Positions 13,087-20,797 of a stretch of DNA of 35,914 nt are shown one piece after another; the first letter of the stretch is position 1, and every line of letters starts with the position of its first letter. This DNA is from Nocardioidaceae bacterium (GTDB taxonomy: Bacteria > Actinomycetota > Actinomycetes > Propionibacteriales > Nocardioidaceae): the NCBI GenBank assembly GCA_020636935.1, contig JACJWW010000017.1:1-35914 (forward strand), read 5' to 3'. Both the position numbers and the translations under genes were made by a program. The notes beneath the pieces are model-generated. The model ran no database searches, had not been told where the DNA came from, and was given only the letters and a program-made list of their open reading frames with translations.

Positions 13087-13928
13087 AGGGTCAAGATCTC
13101 GGCGCCGGTGTCAGTGACCAGCAAAGTGTGCTCGAACTGAGCGCTGAATTTGCGATCCTTGGTGACCACCGTCCAGCCGTCCTCCCACATGTCCCATTCG
13201 TGAGTGCCGAGGTTGAGCATCGGCTCGATGGTGAAGGTCATCCCTGCCTGGATGGTGTCGTTGTAATGCGGGTCGTCGTAGTGCGGGATGACCAGGCCGC
13301 TGTGGAATGACGTGCCGATCCCATGCCCGGTGAACTCCCGCACCACCCCATAGCCGAAGCGTTTGGCATAAGACTCGATCACCCGCCCGATCACATTGAT
13401 CTGTCGACCGGGGCGCACGGCCTTGATGCCGCGATGCAGAGCTTCTTCAGTGCGCTCCACGAGCAGGCGTACCTCTGTGGAGACACCGGGAGTCATGAAG
13501 GTGGCATTTGTGTCTCCATGCACCCCGTGGATGAAGGCGGTGATGTCGATGTTGACGATGTCACCATCTTCGACCACGCGGCTGTCGGGGATGCCATGGC
13601 AGATCACCTCGTTGGCACTGGAGCACAGTGACTTGGGGAAGCCCTTGTAGCCAAGCGTTGAGGGATAGGCGCCGTGATCGCACAAGAACTCATGGCCAAT
13701 CCGATCGAGTTCGTCGTGGGTGATCCCAGGCACGATCGCCGCGCCAACCAGGTCGCGGGCCTGTGCAGCCAGCCGCCCGGCGATCCGCATCTTCTCGATG
13801 GTCTCGGAGTCCTTGACCTCGGTGCCGGTGTACGGCGCGGGGTTGGGCTGATCGACGTACTCCGGTCGGGCGATGTCAGCGGGCACTGGGCGACGAGGGG
13901 AGATCGTTGCGGCAATCACGGGATTCAC
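13080..13928 (-). CDS. map: Methionine aminopeptidase, type I (MapB-like)
   Basis: A 282-residue enzyme that removes the initiator Met from nascent proteins using two metal ions. Metal ligands are in place: the two Asp in DGDIVNIDITAFIHGVHGDTN, His in FTGHGIGTSFHSG, Glu in FTIEPMLN and Glu in QFEHTLLVT. It carries the about 35-residue actinobacterial N-terminal extension with RRPVPADIARPEYVDQP, as in M. tuberculosis MapB. The GTG start at 13928 is preceded by TACACT (minus-strand -10) ending seven bases before, which predicts a leaderless mRNA; there is no Shine-Dalgarno. Convergent with rnpB and divergent from the 64-residue protein, with 23 bases between start codons. Confidence 0.97.
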   Translation of the reverse strand: MNPVIAATISPRRPVPADIARPEYVDQPNPAPYTGTEVKDSETIEKMRIAGRLAAQARDLVGAAIVPGITHDELDRIGHEFLCDHGAYPSTLGYKGFPKSLCSSANEVICHGIPDSRVVEDGDIVNIDITAFIHGVHGDTNATFMTPGVSTEVRLLVERTEEALHRGIKAVRPGRQINVIGRVIESYAKRFGYGVVREFTGHGIGTSFHSGLVIPHYDDPHYNDTIQAGMTFTIEPMLNLGTHEWDMWEDGWTVVTKDRKFSAQFEHTLLVTDTGAEILTLA

Positions 13929-13935
13929 CTGCCCG

Positions 13936-13945
13936 AGTGTAGTTT
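13936..13945. promoter_or_regulatory. Overlapping divergent -10 boxes (map / small protein)
   Basis: On the minus strand TACACT (13941-13936) lies seven bases before the map GTG. On the plus strand TAGTTT (13940-13945) lies six bases before the ATG at 13952. The boxes share two bases at 13940-13941, so both transcripts would begin on their start codons and compete for polymerase. Confidence 0.55.
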
Positions 13946-13951
13946 CTCCTC

Positions 13952-14146
13952 ATGAGCGAGTTTTGGTACTGCCTCAAGCATGGTCAGGTCGAGGGCACCG
14001 AGGGTTGCAAGAATGCCGACCGGCTGGGGCCCTATCCGACCCAGGCTGATGCGGCTCGGGCGTTGGAGAAGGTCAAAGAGCGCAACCAGCAGTGGGACGA
14101 GGACCCCAACTGGAATGACCAAGTAGGCGAAGAAGACGCCGACTGA
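13952..14146 (+). CDS. Small conserved actinobacterial protein, 64 residues
   Basis: MSEFWYCLKHGQVEGTEGCKNADR opens a short protein of a conserved actinobacterial type that I know only as hypothetical; the GPYPTQADAARALEKVKERN middle resembles the SPOR-like pattern of these proteins and the tail is acidic (DEDPNWNDQVGEEDAD). The two Cys and a His could bind a metal, but that is speculative. TAGTTT six bases before the ATG predicts a leaderless message. It diverges from map and converges with panB, with 19 bases between stops. No membrane helix or signal peptide. Confidence 0.75.
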   Translation: MSEFWYCLKHGQVEGTEGCKNADRLGPYPTQADAARALEKVKERNQQWDEDPNWNDQVGEEDAD

Positions 14147-14165
14147 TTTGCTCAATCCGCACTGA

Positions 14166-15011
14166 TCAGAAGGTGTGCTCGGGCCCGGGGAAGTTACCGC
14201 TGCGGACATCCTGCGCGTAGTCCCTCGCTGCGCCCAGCAGGGTGCCGCGCAGATCGGCGTACTGCTTGACGAATCTGGCCATCTTGCCGCCTCTGAGACC
14301 AAAGGCGTCTTGCCAGACCAAGACCTGGCCGTCGCACTGGTTGCCGGCGCCAATCCCGATCGTGGGGATGCCGCACTCGGCGGTGACCTGCCCAGCGACA
14401 TCACCGGGCACCATCTCCATCACCAGGGCGAAGGCGCCTGCCTCGGCGAGGGCTCGGGCATCGGCGAGGATGCGCTGAGCGGTCTCCCCTCTGCCCTGCA
14501 CGCGATAGCCACCAAGGGCATGCTCGCTTTGTGGGGTGAAGCCGATGTGGCCGATCACGGGGATGCCGCCCCTGGTGAGCTTCTCGACCTGCGGCACCAT
14601 CTCCACCCCGCCCTCGAGTTTCACGCAGTGCGCCCCACCCTCCTTCATGAAACGGGTCGCGGTGTCATAGGCCTGCTCGGCGCTGCGTTGGTAGGAGCCG
14701 AAGGGAAGGTCGCCAACCACCATCGCTCGCTTGACGCTCCTGGCGACAGCCCGGGTCAGTGGCAGCATCTCATCGACCGTCACCGGGATTGAGGTCTCGT
14801 TGCCGTAGACATTGTTGGAGGCGCTGTCGCCGACGAGGAGAAGCTCAATGCCGGCCTCGTCAAAGATCTGGGCGGTGTACATGTCATAGGCAGTGAGCAT
14901 GGTGAACCGCTCACCCCTGCTCTTCATCTCTTGCAGGTGGTGGGTGCGCACTTTGCGGATCGCAGGATTGCTTGAGGATCCACTGCCGTAGGGGGCGGGC
15001 TCTTCACTCAT
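14166..15011 (-). CDS. panB: 3-methyl-2-oxobutanoate hydroxymethyltransferase
   Basis: A 281-residue TIM-barrel enzyme that makes ketopantoate from 2-oxoisovalerate and methylene-tetrahydrofolate, the first committed step to pantothenate and CoA. Family motifs run in order: MLTAYDMYTAQIFDEAG, LLLVGDSASNNVYGNETS (metal-binding Asp), VVGDLPFGSY (second Asp), VKLEGG, PVIGHIGFTPQS, LVMEMVPGDVA (catalytic Glu) and PTIGIGAGNQCDGQVLVWQD. The ATG at 15011 is chosen from the family start (MSEEP...NPAIRKVRTHHL). AAGGA lies nine to ten bases upstream. The much longer open frame upstream is antisense shadow of nadE. No panC or panD is next to it. Divergent from nadE. Confidence 0.96.
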   Translation of the reverse strand: MSEEPAPYGSGSSSNPAIRKVRTHHLQEMKSRGERFTMLTAYDMYTAQIFDEAGIELLLVGDSASNNVYGNETSIPVTVDEMLPLTRAVARSVKRAMVVGDLPFGSYQRSAEQAYDTATRFMKEGGAHCVKLEGGVEMVPQVEKLTRGGIPVIGHIGFTPQSEHALGGYRVQGRGETAQRILADARALAEAGAFALVMEMVPGDVAGQVTAECGIPTIGIGAGNQCDGQVLVWQDAFGLRGGKMARFVKQYADLRGTLLGAARDYAQDVRSGNFPGPEHTF

Positions 15012-15074
15012 CTGATCGCATCCTTCACATTGGGCCTGGGTGTACAGAAGCAGGCAAGCTGTCCTTAAGTCTGC

Positions 15075-15080
15075 GAGACT
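15075..15080 (+). promoter_or_regulatory. Possible -10 box of nadE
   Basis: GAGACT sits six bases before the GTG start of nadE, at the same spacing as the other leaderless candidates in this window, but with G instead of T at the first position, so it is a weaker call. Confidence 0.4.
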
Positions 15081-15086
15081 ACTGCC

Positions 15087-17135
15087 GTGGACTTCAACTC
15101 CGCCTATACCCACGGTTTCGCCCGCGTGGCTGCCTGCACCACCCAGGTGCGGGTAGCCGATCCAACCGCCAATCTCCCCGGGATCGTCGAGGCAGTCAGA
15201 CAAGCACACGCAGAGGCCGCCGCGATTGCGGTCTTCCCAGAGTTGTGCGTGAGTGGTTATGCGATCGACGACCTCCTCCTCCAAGACGCGCTGCTCGGCG
15301 CCACCCTTGAAGCATTGAGCCAACTCGCTGACGCCACGAAGGGGCTGCTGCCCGTCGTTGTCGTCGGCGCGCCCATCGCGGTGGCCAATCGGGTCTACAA
15401 CTGCGCAGTCGTCATCCATGACGGCTGCATCTTGGGTGTGGTGCCGAAGTCCTATCTCCCCAGCCACCGAGAGTTCTACGAGCGCCGCCACTTCGGGCCA
15501 GGCGATGACCAACACAGAGCCTGCATCGAGTTGGCTGGACAGCAGGTGCCCTTCGGCACTGATCTGTTGTTTGCCGCCTCCGATCTCCCAGATCTGGTGT
15601 TGCATGTCGAGATCTGCGAAGACATGTGGGTGCCGGTGCCGCCCAGTTCACGAGCTGCCCTTGCCGGGGCCACAGTGCTGGCCAATCTGTCCAGTTCGCC
15701 AATCACGATCGGGCGCGCCGAAGATCGCCGACTCCTGGTGCGCTCGGCCAGTGCTCGCTGCTCGGCTGCCTATGTCTACGCAGCCGCAGGTTTGGGTGAG
15801 TCGACGACCGACTTGGCCTGGGACGGCCAAACGATGATCTATGAGTGCGGTGACTTGCTGGGGGAGAGCGATCGCTTCCCGCACGGGGCTCGTCGTACGA
15901 CGGTCGACGTCGACCTCGGCCGGATCCGACAGGAGCGGCTCAGGCAGGGCACCTTCGACGACAATCGTCGTACTCTCGCCGACTGGTCGGCCCCGGATTA
16001 TCGCAAGATCACCTTCGAGCTGCGCCCGCCGACGGGTCCGATTGGGTTGCTGCGCAAGGTCGATCGATTCCCATTCGTGCCCGACGACGAAGCCAGATTG
16101 GCCCAAGACTGCTTCGAGGCCTACAACATCCAGGTGAGCGGGCTGGAGCAACGGCTCAATGCCATTGGCGAGCCGAAGGTCGTGATCGGGGTCTCGGGCG
16201 GCCTCGACTCCACCCATGCCCTCATGGTGGCGGCCAAGGCGATGGATCGCCTGGAGCGGCCACGCTCACAGATCCTTGCCTTCACGATGCCGGGCTTTGC
16301 GACAGGAGAAACGACGCGCCACAATGCTGAGCGCCTTTGCCGAGCGCTTGGAGTGAGTTTCGCCGAGTTGGACATCAAACCTGCCGCGCGGCAGATGCTG
16401 GCTGACATCGGGCACGCTGCAGCGCAAGGCGGCGAGGTCTATGACGTCGTCTTCGAGAATGTGCAGGCGGGCCTGCGCACTGACTATCTCTTCCGCTTGG
16501 CCAACCAACACGGCGGCATCGTGCTCGGCACCGGTGATCTCTCGGAGTTGGCGCTGGGCTGGTGCACCTACGGCGTGGGCGATCAGATGTCTCACTACAA
16601 CGTCAACGGTGGGGTGCCAAAGACTCTCATCCAGCATTTGATCCGTTGGGTGAGCACGACCGGGCAGTTGGGTGCCGACCCGGAGTTGATCGGCGTACTC
16701 GCTGAAATCCTTGACCAGGAAATTACCCCTGAGTTGGTGCCCACGAAACCAGGTCAGGCCCCTCAGCGCACCGAAGACAATGTGGGGCCCTATTCGCTGG
16801 CGGATTTTGCTCTCTTCCATGTGCTTCGTCACGGAGCCAGCCCTAGCAAGATCGCCTTCATGGCGATGCATGCCTGGGGAGACGCCACGACCGGTGACTG
16901 GCCCGCGCACTACCCGGAGGACTGGCGGGTCTCTCATGACCTGGCCACAATCACCAAATGGCTGCGCGTCTTCGTGGAGCGCTTCTTCGTCAATCAGTTC
17001 AAGCGATCGGCGTTGCCCAATGGGCCCAAAGTGAGTGCGGGTGGCACCATGTCGCCACGCGGAGACTGGCGGATGCCCAGTGATGCATCGGCGGCAGCAT
17101 GGCTGGCTGATCTAGATCAGATTCCACAAAACTAG
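15087..17135 (+). CDS. nadE: Glutamine-dependent NAD+ synthetase
   Basis: A 682-residue two-domain enzyme that amidates deamido-NAD using ammonia released from glutamine. The N-terminal nitrilase-type glutaminase has its triad visible: Glu 52 in FPELCVSGY, Lys 121 in VPKSYLPSHREFYERR and Cys 177 in VEICEDMW. The C-terminal synthetase has the ATP PP-loop SGGLDST at about residue 370 and GTGDLSELALGWCTYGVGDQMSHYNVN. Length and residue positions agree closely with M. tuberculosis NadE. The GTG at 15087 is supported by a nearby GAGACT box and lack of an SD; the protein starts DFNSAYTHGFARVAACT, as in homologs. Divergent from panB; the DHA2 exporter follows 70 bases later. Confidence 0.97.
   Translation: MDFNSAYTHGFARVAACTTQVRVADPTANLPGIVEAVRQAHAEAAAIAVFPELCVSGYAIDDLLLQDALLGATLEALSQLADATKGLLPVVVVGAPIAVANRVYNCAVVIHDGCILGVVPKSYLPSHREFYERRHFGPGDDQHRACIELAGQQVPFGTDLLFAASDLPDLVLHVEICEDMWVPVPPSSRAALAGATVLANLSSSPITIGRAEDRRLLVRSASARCSAAYVYAAAGLGESTTDLAWDGQTMIYECGDLLGESDRFPHGARRTTVDVDLGRIRQERLRQGTFDDNRRTLADWSAPDYRKITFELRPPTGPIGLLRKVDRFPFVPDDEARLAQDCFEAYNIQVSGLEQRLNAIGEPKVVIGVSGGLDSTHALMVAAKAMDRLERPRSQILAFTMPGFATGETTRHNAERLCRALGVSFAELDIKPAARQMLADIGHAAAQGGEVYDVVFENVQAGLRTDYLFRLANQHGGIVLGTGDLSELALGWCTYGVGDQMSHYNVNGGVPKTLIQHLIRWVSTTGQLGADPELIGVLAEILDQEITPELVPTKPGQAPQRTEDNVGPYSLADFALFHVLRHGASPSKIAFMAMHAWGDATTGDWPAHYPEDWRVSHDLATITKWLRVFVERFFVNQFKRSALPNGPKVSAGGTMSPRGDWRMPSDASAAAWLADLDQIPQN
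15891..15902. repeat. Palindromic copy of the over-represented octamer CGTCGTAC
   Basis: CGTCGTACGACG is a perfect 12-bp palindrome built from two opposed octamers. I found at least 19 other separate copies of CGTCGTAC/GTACGACG in the window, against one to two expected by composition, for example at 1363, 2059, 2905, 3743, 7317, 10152, 11731, 15966, 19021, 19360, 21102, 21708, 23402, 29357, 31358, 34809, 35464 and 35793. Confidence 0.6.
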
Positions 17136-17139
17136 TTGA

Positions 17140-17152
17140 TATAGTCTACTAT
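17140..17152 (+). promoter_or_regulatory. Palindrome over the likely -10 region of the DHA2 exporter
   Basis: ATAGTCTACTAT (17141-17152) is a perfect inverted repeat with a two-base centre. It contains TATAGT (17140-17145) and TACTAT, both good -10 candidates. A dimeric repressor binding here would block the exporter, the usual logic for drug-inducible efflux. No regulator gene is adjacent, and no matching -35 box is obvious. Confidence 0.45.
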
Positions 17153-17205
17153 TCTCGTGCTGGCATCGCCTAGCCCTTCTTGCCTCCCAAACACAGGATC
17201 CAATT

Positions 17206-18909
17206 TTGAGAACCCCTGAAGCGACCGAAGAACATCCAGGTCAAGAGCCTGATTTCCACGAGGGTGAATACACCCATGCGCAGATCATGCGCATCCTTGC
17301 CGGCCTGATGATGGGCATGTTTTTGGGGTCTTTGGATCAAACGATCGTGTCGACCTCGATCCGCACTATCGCTGATGATCTTCACGGCCTGTCGGTCCAG
17401 GCGTGGGTGACCACGGCGTATCTGATCACCTCGACAATCGCCACGCCGATCTACGGCAAGCTCGGTGACATGTGGGGGCGCAAGAAGCTCTTCATGTTTG
17501 CGATCACGGTCTTCATCATTGGTTCGGCGCTGTGTGCCTTTGCCAACTCCATGCACACACTGGCTGCATTCAGAGCCATCCAAGGCATCGGTGCGGGAGG
17601 ACTCTTCACCTTGTCGTTGGCGATCATCGGTGACATCGTCGCTCCGCGCGAGCGCGCGAAGTACAGCGGCTACATGATGGCGATGTTTGGCTCTTCGAGT
17701 GTGCTGGGGCCCGTGATCGGTGGGGTCCTGGCTGGCACAACCACCATCTTGGGCATTGCCGGCTGGCGTTGGGTCTTCCTAGTCAACGTGCCGCTGGGCA
17801 TCATCGCTCTGTATGTCGTGTGGCGCACCTTGCACTTGCAGAGCACCCGCCGTCACGCCCGGGTTGACTGGATGGGCGCCACCGCGCTGATCGTCGCGCT
17901 CGTGCCCTTGTTGACGGTCTTGGAGCAGGGCCGTGAATGGGGCTGGGGCTCCACCCTGTCGGTGTTGTGCTTTGCTACCGCGGTGATGGGCGTGATCGCC
18001 TTCGTGATCATTGAGTCCAAGATGCAGGCCGATGCGCTGATCCCGTTGTCAATCTTCAAGATCCGCGCAGCGAGCGTGACGATCCTGGCCAGCGTGATCG
18101 TCGGGATGGCGATGTTCGGCGGCATGATGGTGCTGCCGCTCTACATGCAGATCGTGCATGATGCCACCCCGATGGAGTCGGGCTTCATGATGCTGCCGAT
18201 GGTGCTCGGCTTGATGATCGCCTCAACCATGTCTGGTCTGGTCACCTCGAAGACCGGCAAGATCCGGATCTTCCCGGTGTTCGGCTCGCTGATCATGGCG
18301 GGATCGCTCCTGTTGCTGTCCACGATCAATGCCGACACTGAGTTGCTGCACGTCATGTTGATCATGGCGCTTCTGGGCTTCGGCATCGGCAACTGCATGC
18401 AGCCACTGTTGATCATCTTGCAAAACGCGGTGGCCCCACAGCAGATTGGTGTGGCCACGAGCTCGGCCACCTTCTTCAGGCAGATCGGTGGCACCATCGG
18501 TGTGGCGATCTTCTTGTCGGTGCTCTTCTCCACGGTCGGTGGCAATATTGCTGGGGAGTTCAAGCAGGCCGCACATGAGCCCGCCTTCCAGTCTGCGTTG
18601 AAGGATCCCAAGGTCATGGCAGACCCGGTCAATCGTGAGGTCGCTGAGTCCATCAGTGGTCAGGCCAAAGATGGTGGCATCTTCGCCAAGATCGAAGACG
18701 ACTCCTCGATCCTGATCAATATGGATCCCACCTTGGCCCATCCGTTCAAAGCAGGATTCGCCAAGTCGATGTCATCGGTGTTCCTCTATGCCGGGTTCAT
18801 CGGGTTGTTCTCGTTCCTGATCTTGTTGTTCTTGCCAAAGGTGGTCTTGCGAGCCCAGTCGGCGGCTGCGGCGGCACGTAGTGGGACAGGTGGGGCAGCA
18901 GGGCACTAG
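17206..18909 (+). CDS. DHA2-family (EmrB/QacA-type) MFS drug exporter
   Basis: A 567-residue, 14-helix major facilitator transporter. The start of the first helix (ILAGLMMGMFLGSLDQTIVSTSIRTI) is the family signature, with motif A in GKLGDMWGRKKLF and motif C-like GPVIGGVLAG. Most of the protein is hydrophobic, with a long extracytoplasmic loop before the last helix (about 430-515, EFKQAAHEPAFQSALKDPK...). Members export drugs, dyes or small metabolites by proton antiport. The TTG start at 17206 has AGGA about seven bases upstream; no better start precedes the conserved region. The cytoplasmic N-terminus is acidic (EATEEHPGQEPDFHEGEY). Substrate is unknown. Confidence 0.92.
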   Translation: MRTPEATEEHPGQEPDFHEGEYTHAQIMRILAGLMMGMFLGSLDQTIVSTSIRTIADDLHGLSVQAWVTTAYLITSTIATPIYGKLGDMWGRKKLFMFAITVFIIGSALCAFANSMHTLAAFRAIQGIGAGGLFTLSLAIIGDIVAPRERAKYSGYMMAMFGSSSVLGPVIGGVLAGTTTILGIAGWRWVFLVNVPLGIIALYVVWRTLHLQSTRRHARVDWMGATALIVALVPLLTVLEQGREWGWGSTLSVLCFATAVMGVIAFVIIESKMQADALIPLSIFKIRAASVTILASVIVGMAMFGGMMVLPLYMQIVHDATPMESGFMMLPMVLGLMIASTMSGLVTSKTGKIRIFPVFGSLIMAGSLLLLSTINADTELLHVMLIMALLGFGIGNCMQPLLIILQNAVAPQQIGVATSSATFFRQIGGTIGVAIFLSVLFSTVGGNIAGEFKQAAHEPAFQSALKDPKVMADPVNREVAESISGQAKDGGIFAKIEDDSSILINMDPTLAHPFKAGFAKSMSSVFLYAGFIGLFSFLILLFLPKVVLRAQSAAAAARSGTGGAAGH

Positions 18910-18912
18910 GCT
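18907..18912 (+). promoter_or_regulatory. -10 box for the acyl-CoA dehydrogenase, over the exporter stop codon
   Basis: TAGGCT ends seven bases before the ATG at 18920 and its first three bases are the TAG stop of the DHA2 exporter. This predicts an independent leaderless transcript. Confidence 0.55.
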
Positions 18913-18919
18913 CCTGCGC

Positions 18920-20143
18920 ATGACCGACGTACCCTCCTTTGCGCTGACCGAAGATCACCTGACCCTCAAGCAATGGGTCCACGACTTTGCCGCCGACGTG
19001 ATTCGTCCCAAGGCCGCGGAGTACGACGAGCGTGAGGAGTTTCCTTGGGAGGTGCTCGAGGAAGCCGCCAAGATCGGCCTCTACTCCTTCGACTTCATCG
19101 CCACCCAGGCCTTCGACACCACCGGTCTGGGGATCCCGGTCTACATGGAAGAGCTCTTCTGGGGTGACGCTGGCATTGCCTTGTCGTTGGTGGGCTCATC
19201 GCTTGCAGCGGCCGGCGTACGCGCCAATGGCACAGACGAGCAGGTCATGGAGTGGGTGCCACAGATGTTCGGCTCGCCCGGTGACATCAAGGTGGCGGCC
19301 TTCTGCTCATCCGAGCCCGATGCGGGTTCCGATGTCGGGGCAATGCGCACCCGCGCGGAGTACGACGAAGCAAAGGACGAGTGGGTGCTCAATGGCACCA
19401 AGACTTGGGCCACCAACGGCGGGATCGCGAATGTGCATGTGGTCACCGCGGTGGTCGACCCGGAGTTGAAGACGCGCGGGCAGGCATCATTTGTGATCGG
19501 CCCCAACACTCCCGGCCTCAGCCAGGGGCAAAAGTTCGCCAAGCACGGGATCCGGGCCTCACACACGGCTGAGGTCGTGCTCGACAACTGCCGGATCCCC
19601 GGCAGCCAGTTGCTCGGCGGCAAGGAGAAATTGGATGCCCGCCTGGCGAAGGCCCGTGAAGGGGTGAAGTCGGGTCGCACCCAGCCTTCGATGGCGACCT
19701 TCGAGCGCACCCGTCCAGCGGTTGGGGCCCAGGCGCTGGGCGTAGCTCGGGCTGCCTATGAATATGCCTTGGACTATGCCAAGACCCGGGTGCAGTTCGG
19801 CAAGCCGATCATCGAAAACCAAGGCGTGGCCTTCCAACTGGCTGACATGGCAACGCAGATTGATGCCTCCAGGCTGCTGGTTTGGCGGGCGGCATGGTTG
19901 GGCGCTCAGGGGTTGCCCTTCGAGCACGCCGAAGGCTCGATGTCGAAGCTTTTTGCCTCCGAGACCTGCAAGCGGGTCACTGACCAGGCGATCCAGATCC
20001 TGGGTGGCAACGGCTTCACGCGGGAATATCCCGTTGAGCGGATGGCCCGAGACGCCCGGATCTTCACGATTTACGAAGGCACCTCGGAGATTCAACGATT
20101 GGTGATCGCGCGCGCAGAGTCGGGAGCGCCCATTCGCGGTTGA
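18920..20143 (+). CDS. Acyl-CoA dehydrogenase
   Basis: A 407-residue flavoenzyme that introduces the alpha-beta double bond into an acyl-CoA. It shows AFCSSEPDAGSDVGAMRTRA (FAD/substrate motif), VLNGTKTWATNGGIANVH, RTRPAVGAQALGVARAAYEYALDYAKTRVQFGKPI, ILGGNGFTREYPVERMARDARI and IYEGTSEIQRLVIAR with the catalytic Glu near residue 386. The ATG at 18920 is set by a -10 box just upstream and by the family N-terminus (FALTEDHLTLKQWVHDFA). It may work with the crotonase and ligases in the window, but no beta-oxidation operon links them. Convergent with the LysE gene, with only two bases between stops. Confidence 0.95.
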   Translation: MTDVPSFALTEDHLTLKQWVHDFAADVIRPKAAEYDEREEFPWEVLEEAAKIGLYSFDFIATQAFDTTGLGIPVYMEELFWGDAGIALSLVGSSLAAAGVRANGTDEQVMEWVPQMFGSPGDIKVAAFCSSEPDAGSDVGAMRTRAEYDEAKDEWVLNGTKTWATNGGIANVHVVTAVVDPELKTRGQASFVIGPNTPGLSQGQKFAKHGIRASHTAEVVLDNCRIPGSQLLGGKEKLDARLAKAREGVKSGRTQPSMATFERTRPAVGAQALGVARAAYEYALDYAKTRVQFGKPIIENQGVAFQLADMATQIDASRLLVWRAAWLGAQGLPFEHAEGSMSKLFASETCKRVTDQAIQILGGNGFTREYPVERMARDARIFTIYEGTSEIQRLVIARAESGAPIRG

Positions 20144-20145
20144 GA

Positions 20146-20745
20146 TCAGAAGTTGAGCAGGTAGACCGCTAGCACCACCATCAACACCCCGATCAGCGAG
20201 TCGATGATCCGCCAGGTCTTGGGATCAGACAGTGGATCAGCGAGTTTGTGGGCGCCGAAGCCCAAAGCACTGAACCACAAGATGCTGGCGATGGCGGCAC
20301 CTCCGGCAAACCACCATCGAGCCTCACCACGCTGCACGGCCAGATTGCCCAACATCAAGACCGTGTCCAGATAGACATGAGGGTTGAGGAAGGTGAGCGC
20401 CAAGGTGGTGGCCACCACTGACCCGCGTGCCAAATCGCCCTGTTCGGGGCGCAGCCCGTTGGTCGACTCGATCGCTGCCCGAAATGACTTCGTGGCAAAC
20501 CAGAACAGATATGCAGCACCGACCCACTTCAAGGTATTGAGCAGTTCAGGGCTTCGCTGAACCAGCACGCCCAGGCCTGCAGTGCCAGCAGCGATCAAGA
20601 CGATGTCGGCCACGATGCAGATCGCCACGACTTCGAGCACATGATTGCGGCGGATGCCTTGGCGTAGTACCCAGGCATTTTGGGCGCCGATCGCCACGAT
20701 CAGACCCAACCCTGCAAACAACCCTGCCAAAACACTCTGTGTCAC
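20146..20745 (-). CDS. LysE/ArgO-type amino acid exporter
   Basis: A 199-residue membrane protein of the LysE superfamily, with about six hydrophobic helices. The family marker GAQNAWVLRQGIRRNHV follows the first helix, and TLALTFLNPHVYLDTV holds the conserved Asn-Pro-His. ArgO/LysE members export lysine and arginine. The GTG at 20745 is preceded by TAAGGT (minus strand, 20758-20753), ending seven bases upstream, so the transcript may be leaderless. Divergent from glnA2, with 52 bases between start codons. No LysG-type regulator gene is next to it, unlike the classic lysE-lysG pair. Confidence 0.9.
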   Translation of the reverse strand: MTQSVLAGLFAGLGLIVAIGAQNAWVLRQGIRRNHVLEVVAICIVADIVLIAAGTAGLGVLVQRSPELLNTLKWVGAAYLFWFATKSFRAAIESTNGLRPEQGDLARGSVVATTLALTFLNPHVYLDTVLMLGNLAVQRGEARWWFAGGAAIASILWFSALGFGAHKLADPLSDPKTWRIIDSLIGVLMVVLAVYLLNF

Positions 20746-20752
20746 TCGCCGG

Positions 20753-20791
20753 ACCTTACTGTGCGTCTTGAGTCCATGCGCCCACTAGGCT
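20753..20791. promoter_or_regulatory. Divergent -10 boxes for lysE-type gene and glnA2
   Basis: TAAGGT on the minus strand (20758-20753) lies seven bases before the exporter GTG. TAGGCT on the plus strand (20786-20791) lies six bases before the glnA2 ATG at 20798. Both predict transcription from the start codon. Confidence 0.6.
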
Positions 20792-20797
20792 GCGATC

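Noticed and set aside
15012..15086. Riboswitch between panB and nadE
   Set aside because: The 75-base divergent gap shows no recognisable aptamer core; only a short possible -10 element is visible.
15012..15605. N-terminal extension of panB to 479 codons
   Set aside because: The extension is antisense to nadE; panB homologs begin at the ATG at 15011, which has a plausible ribosome site.
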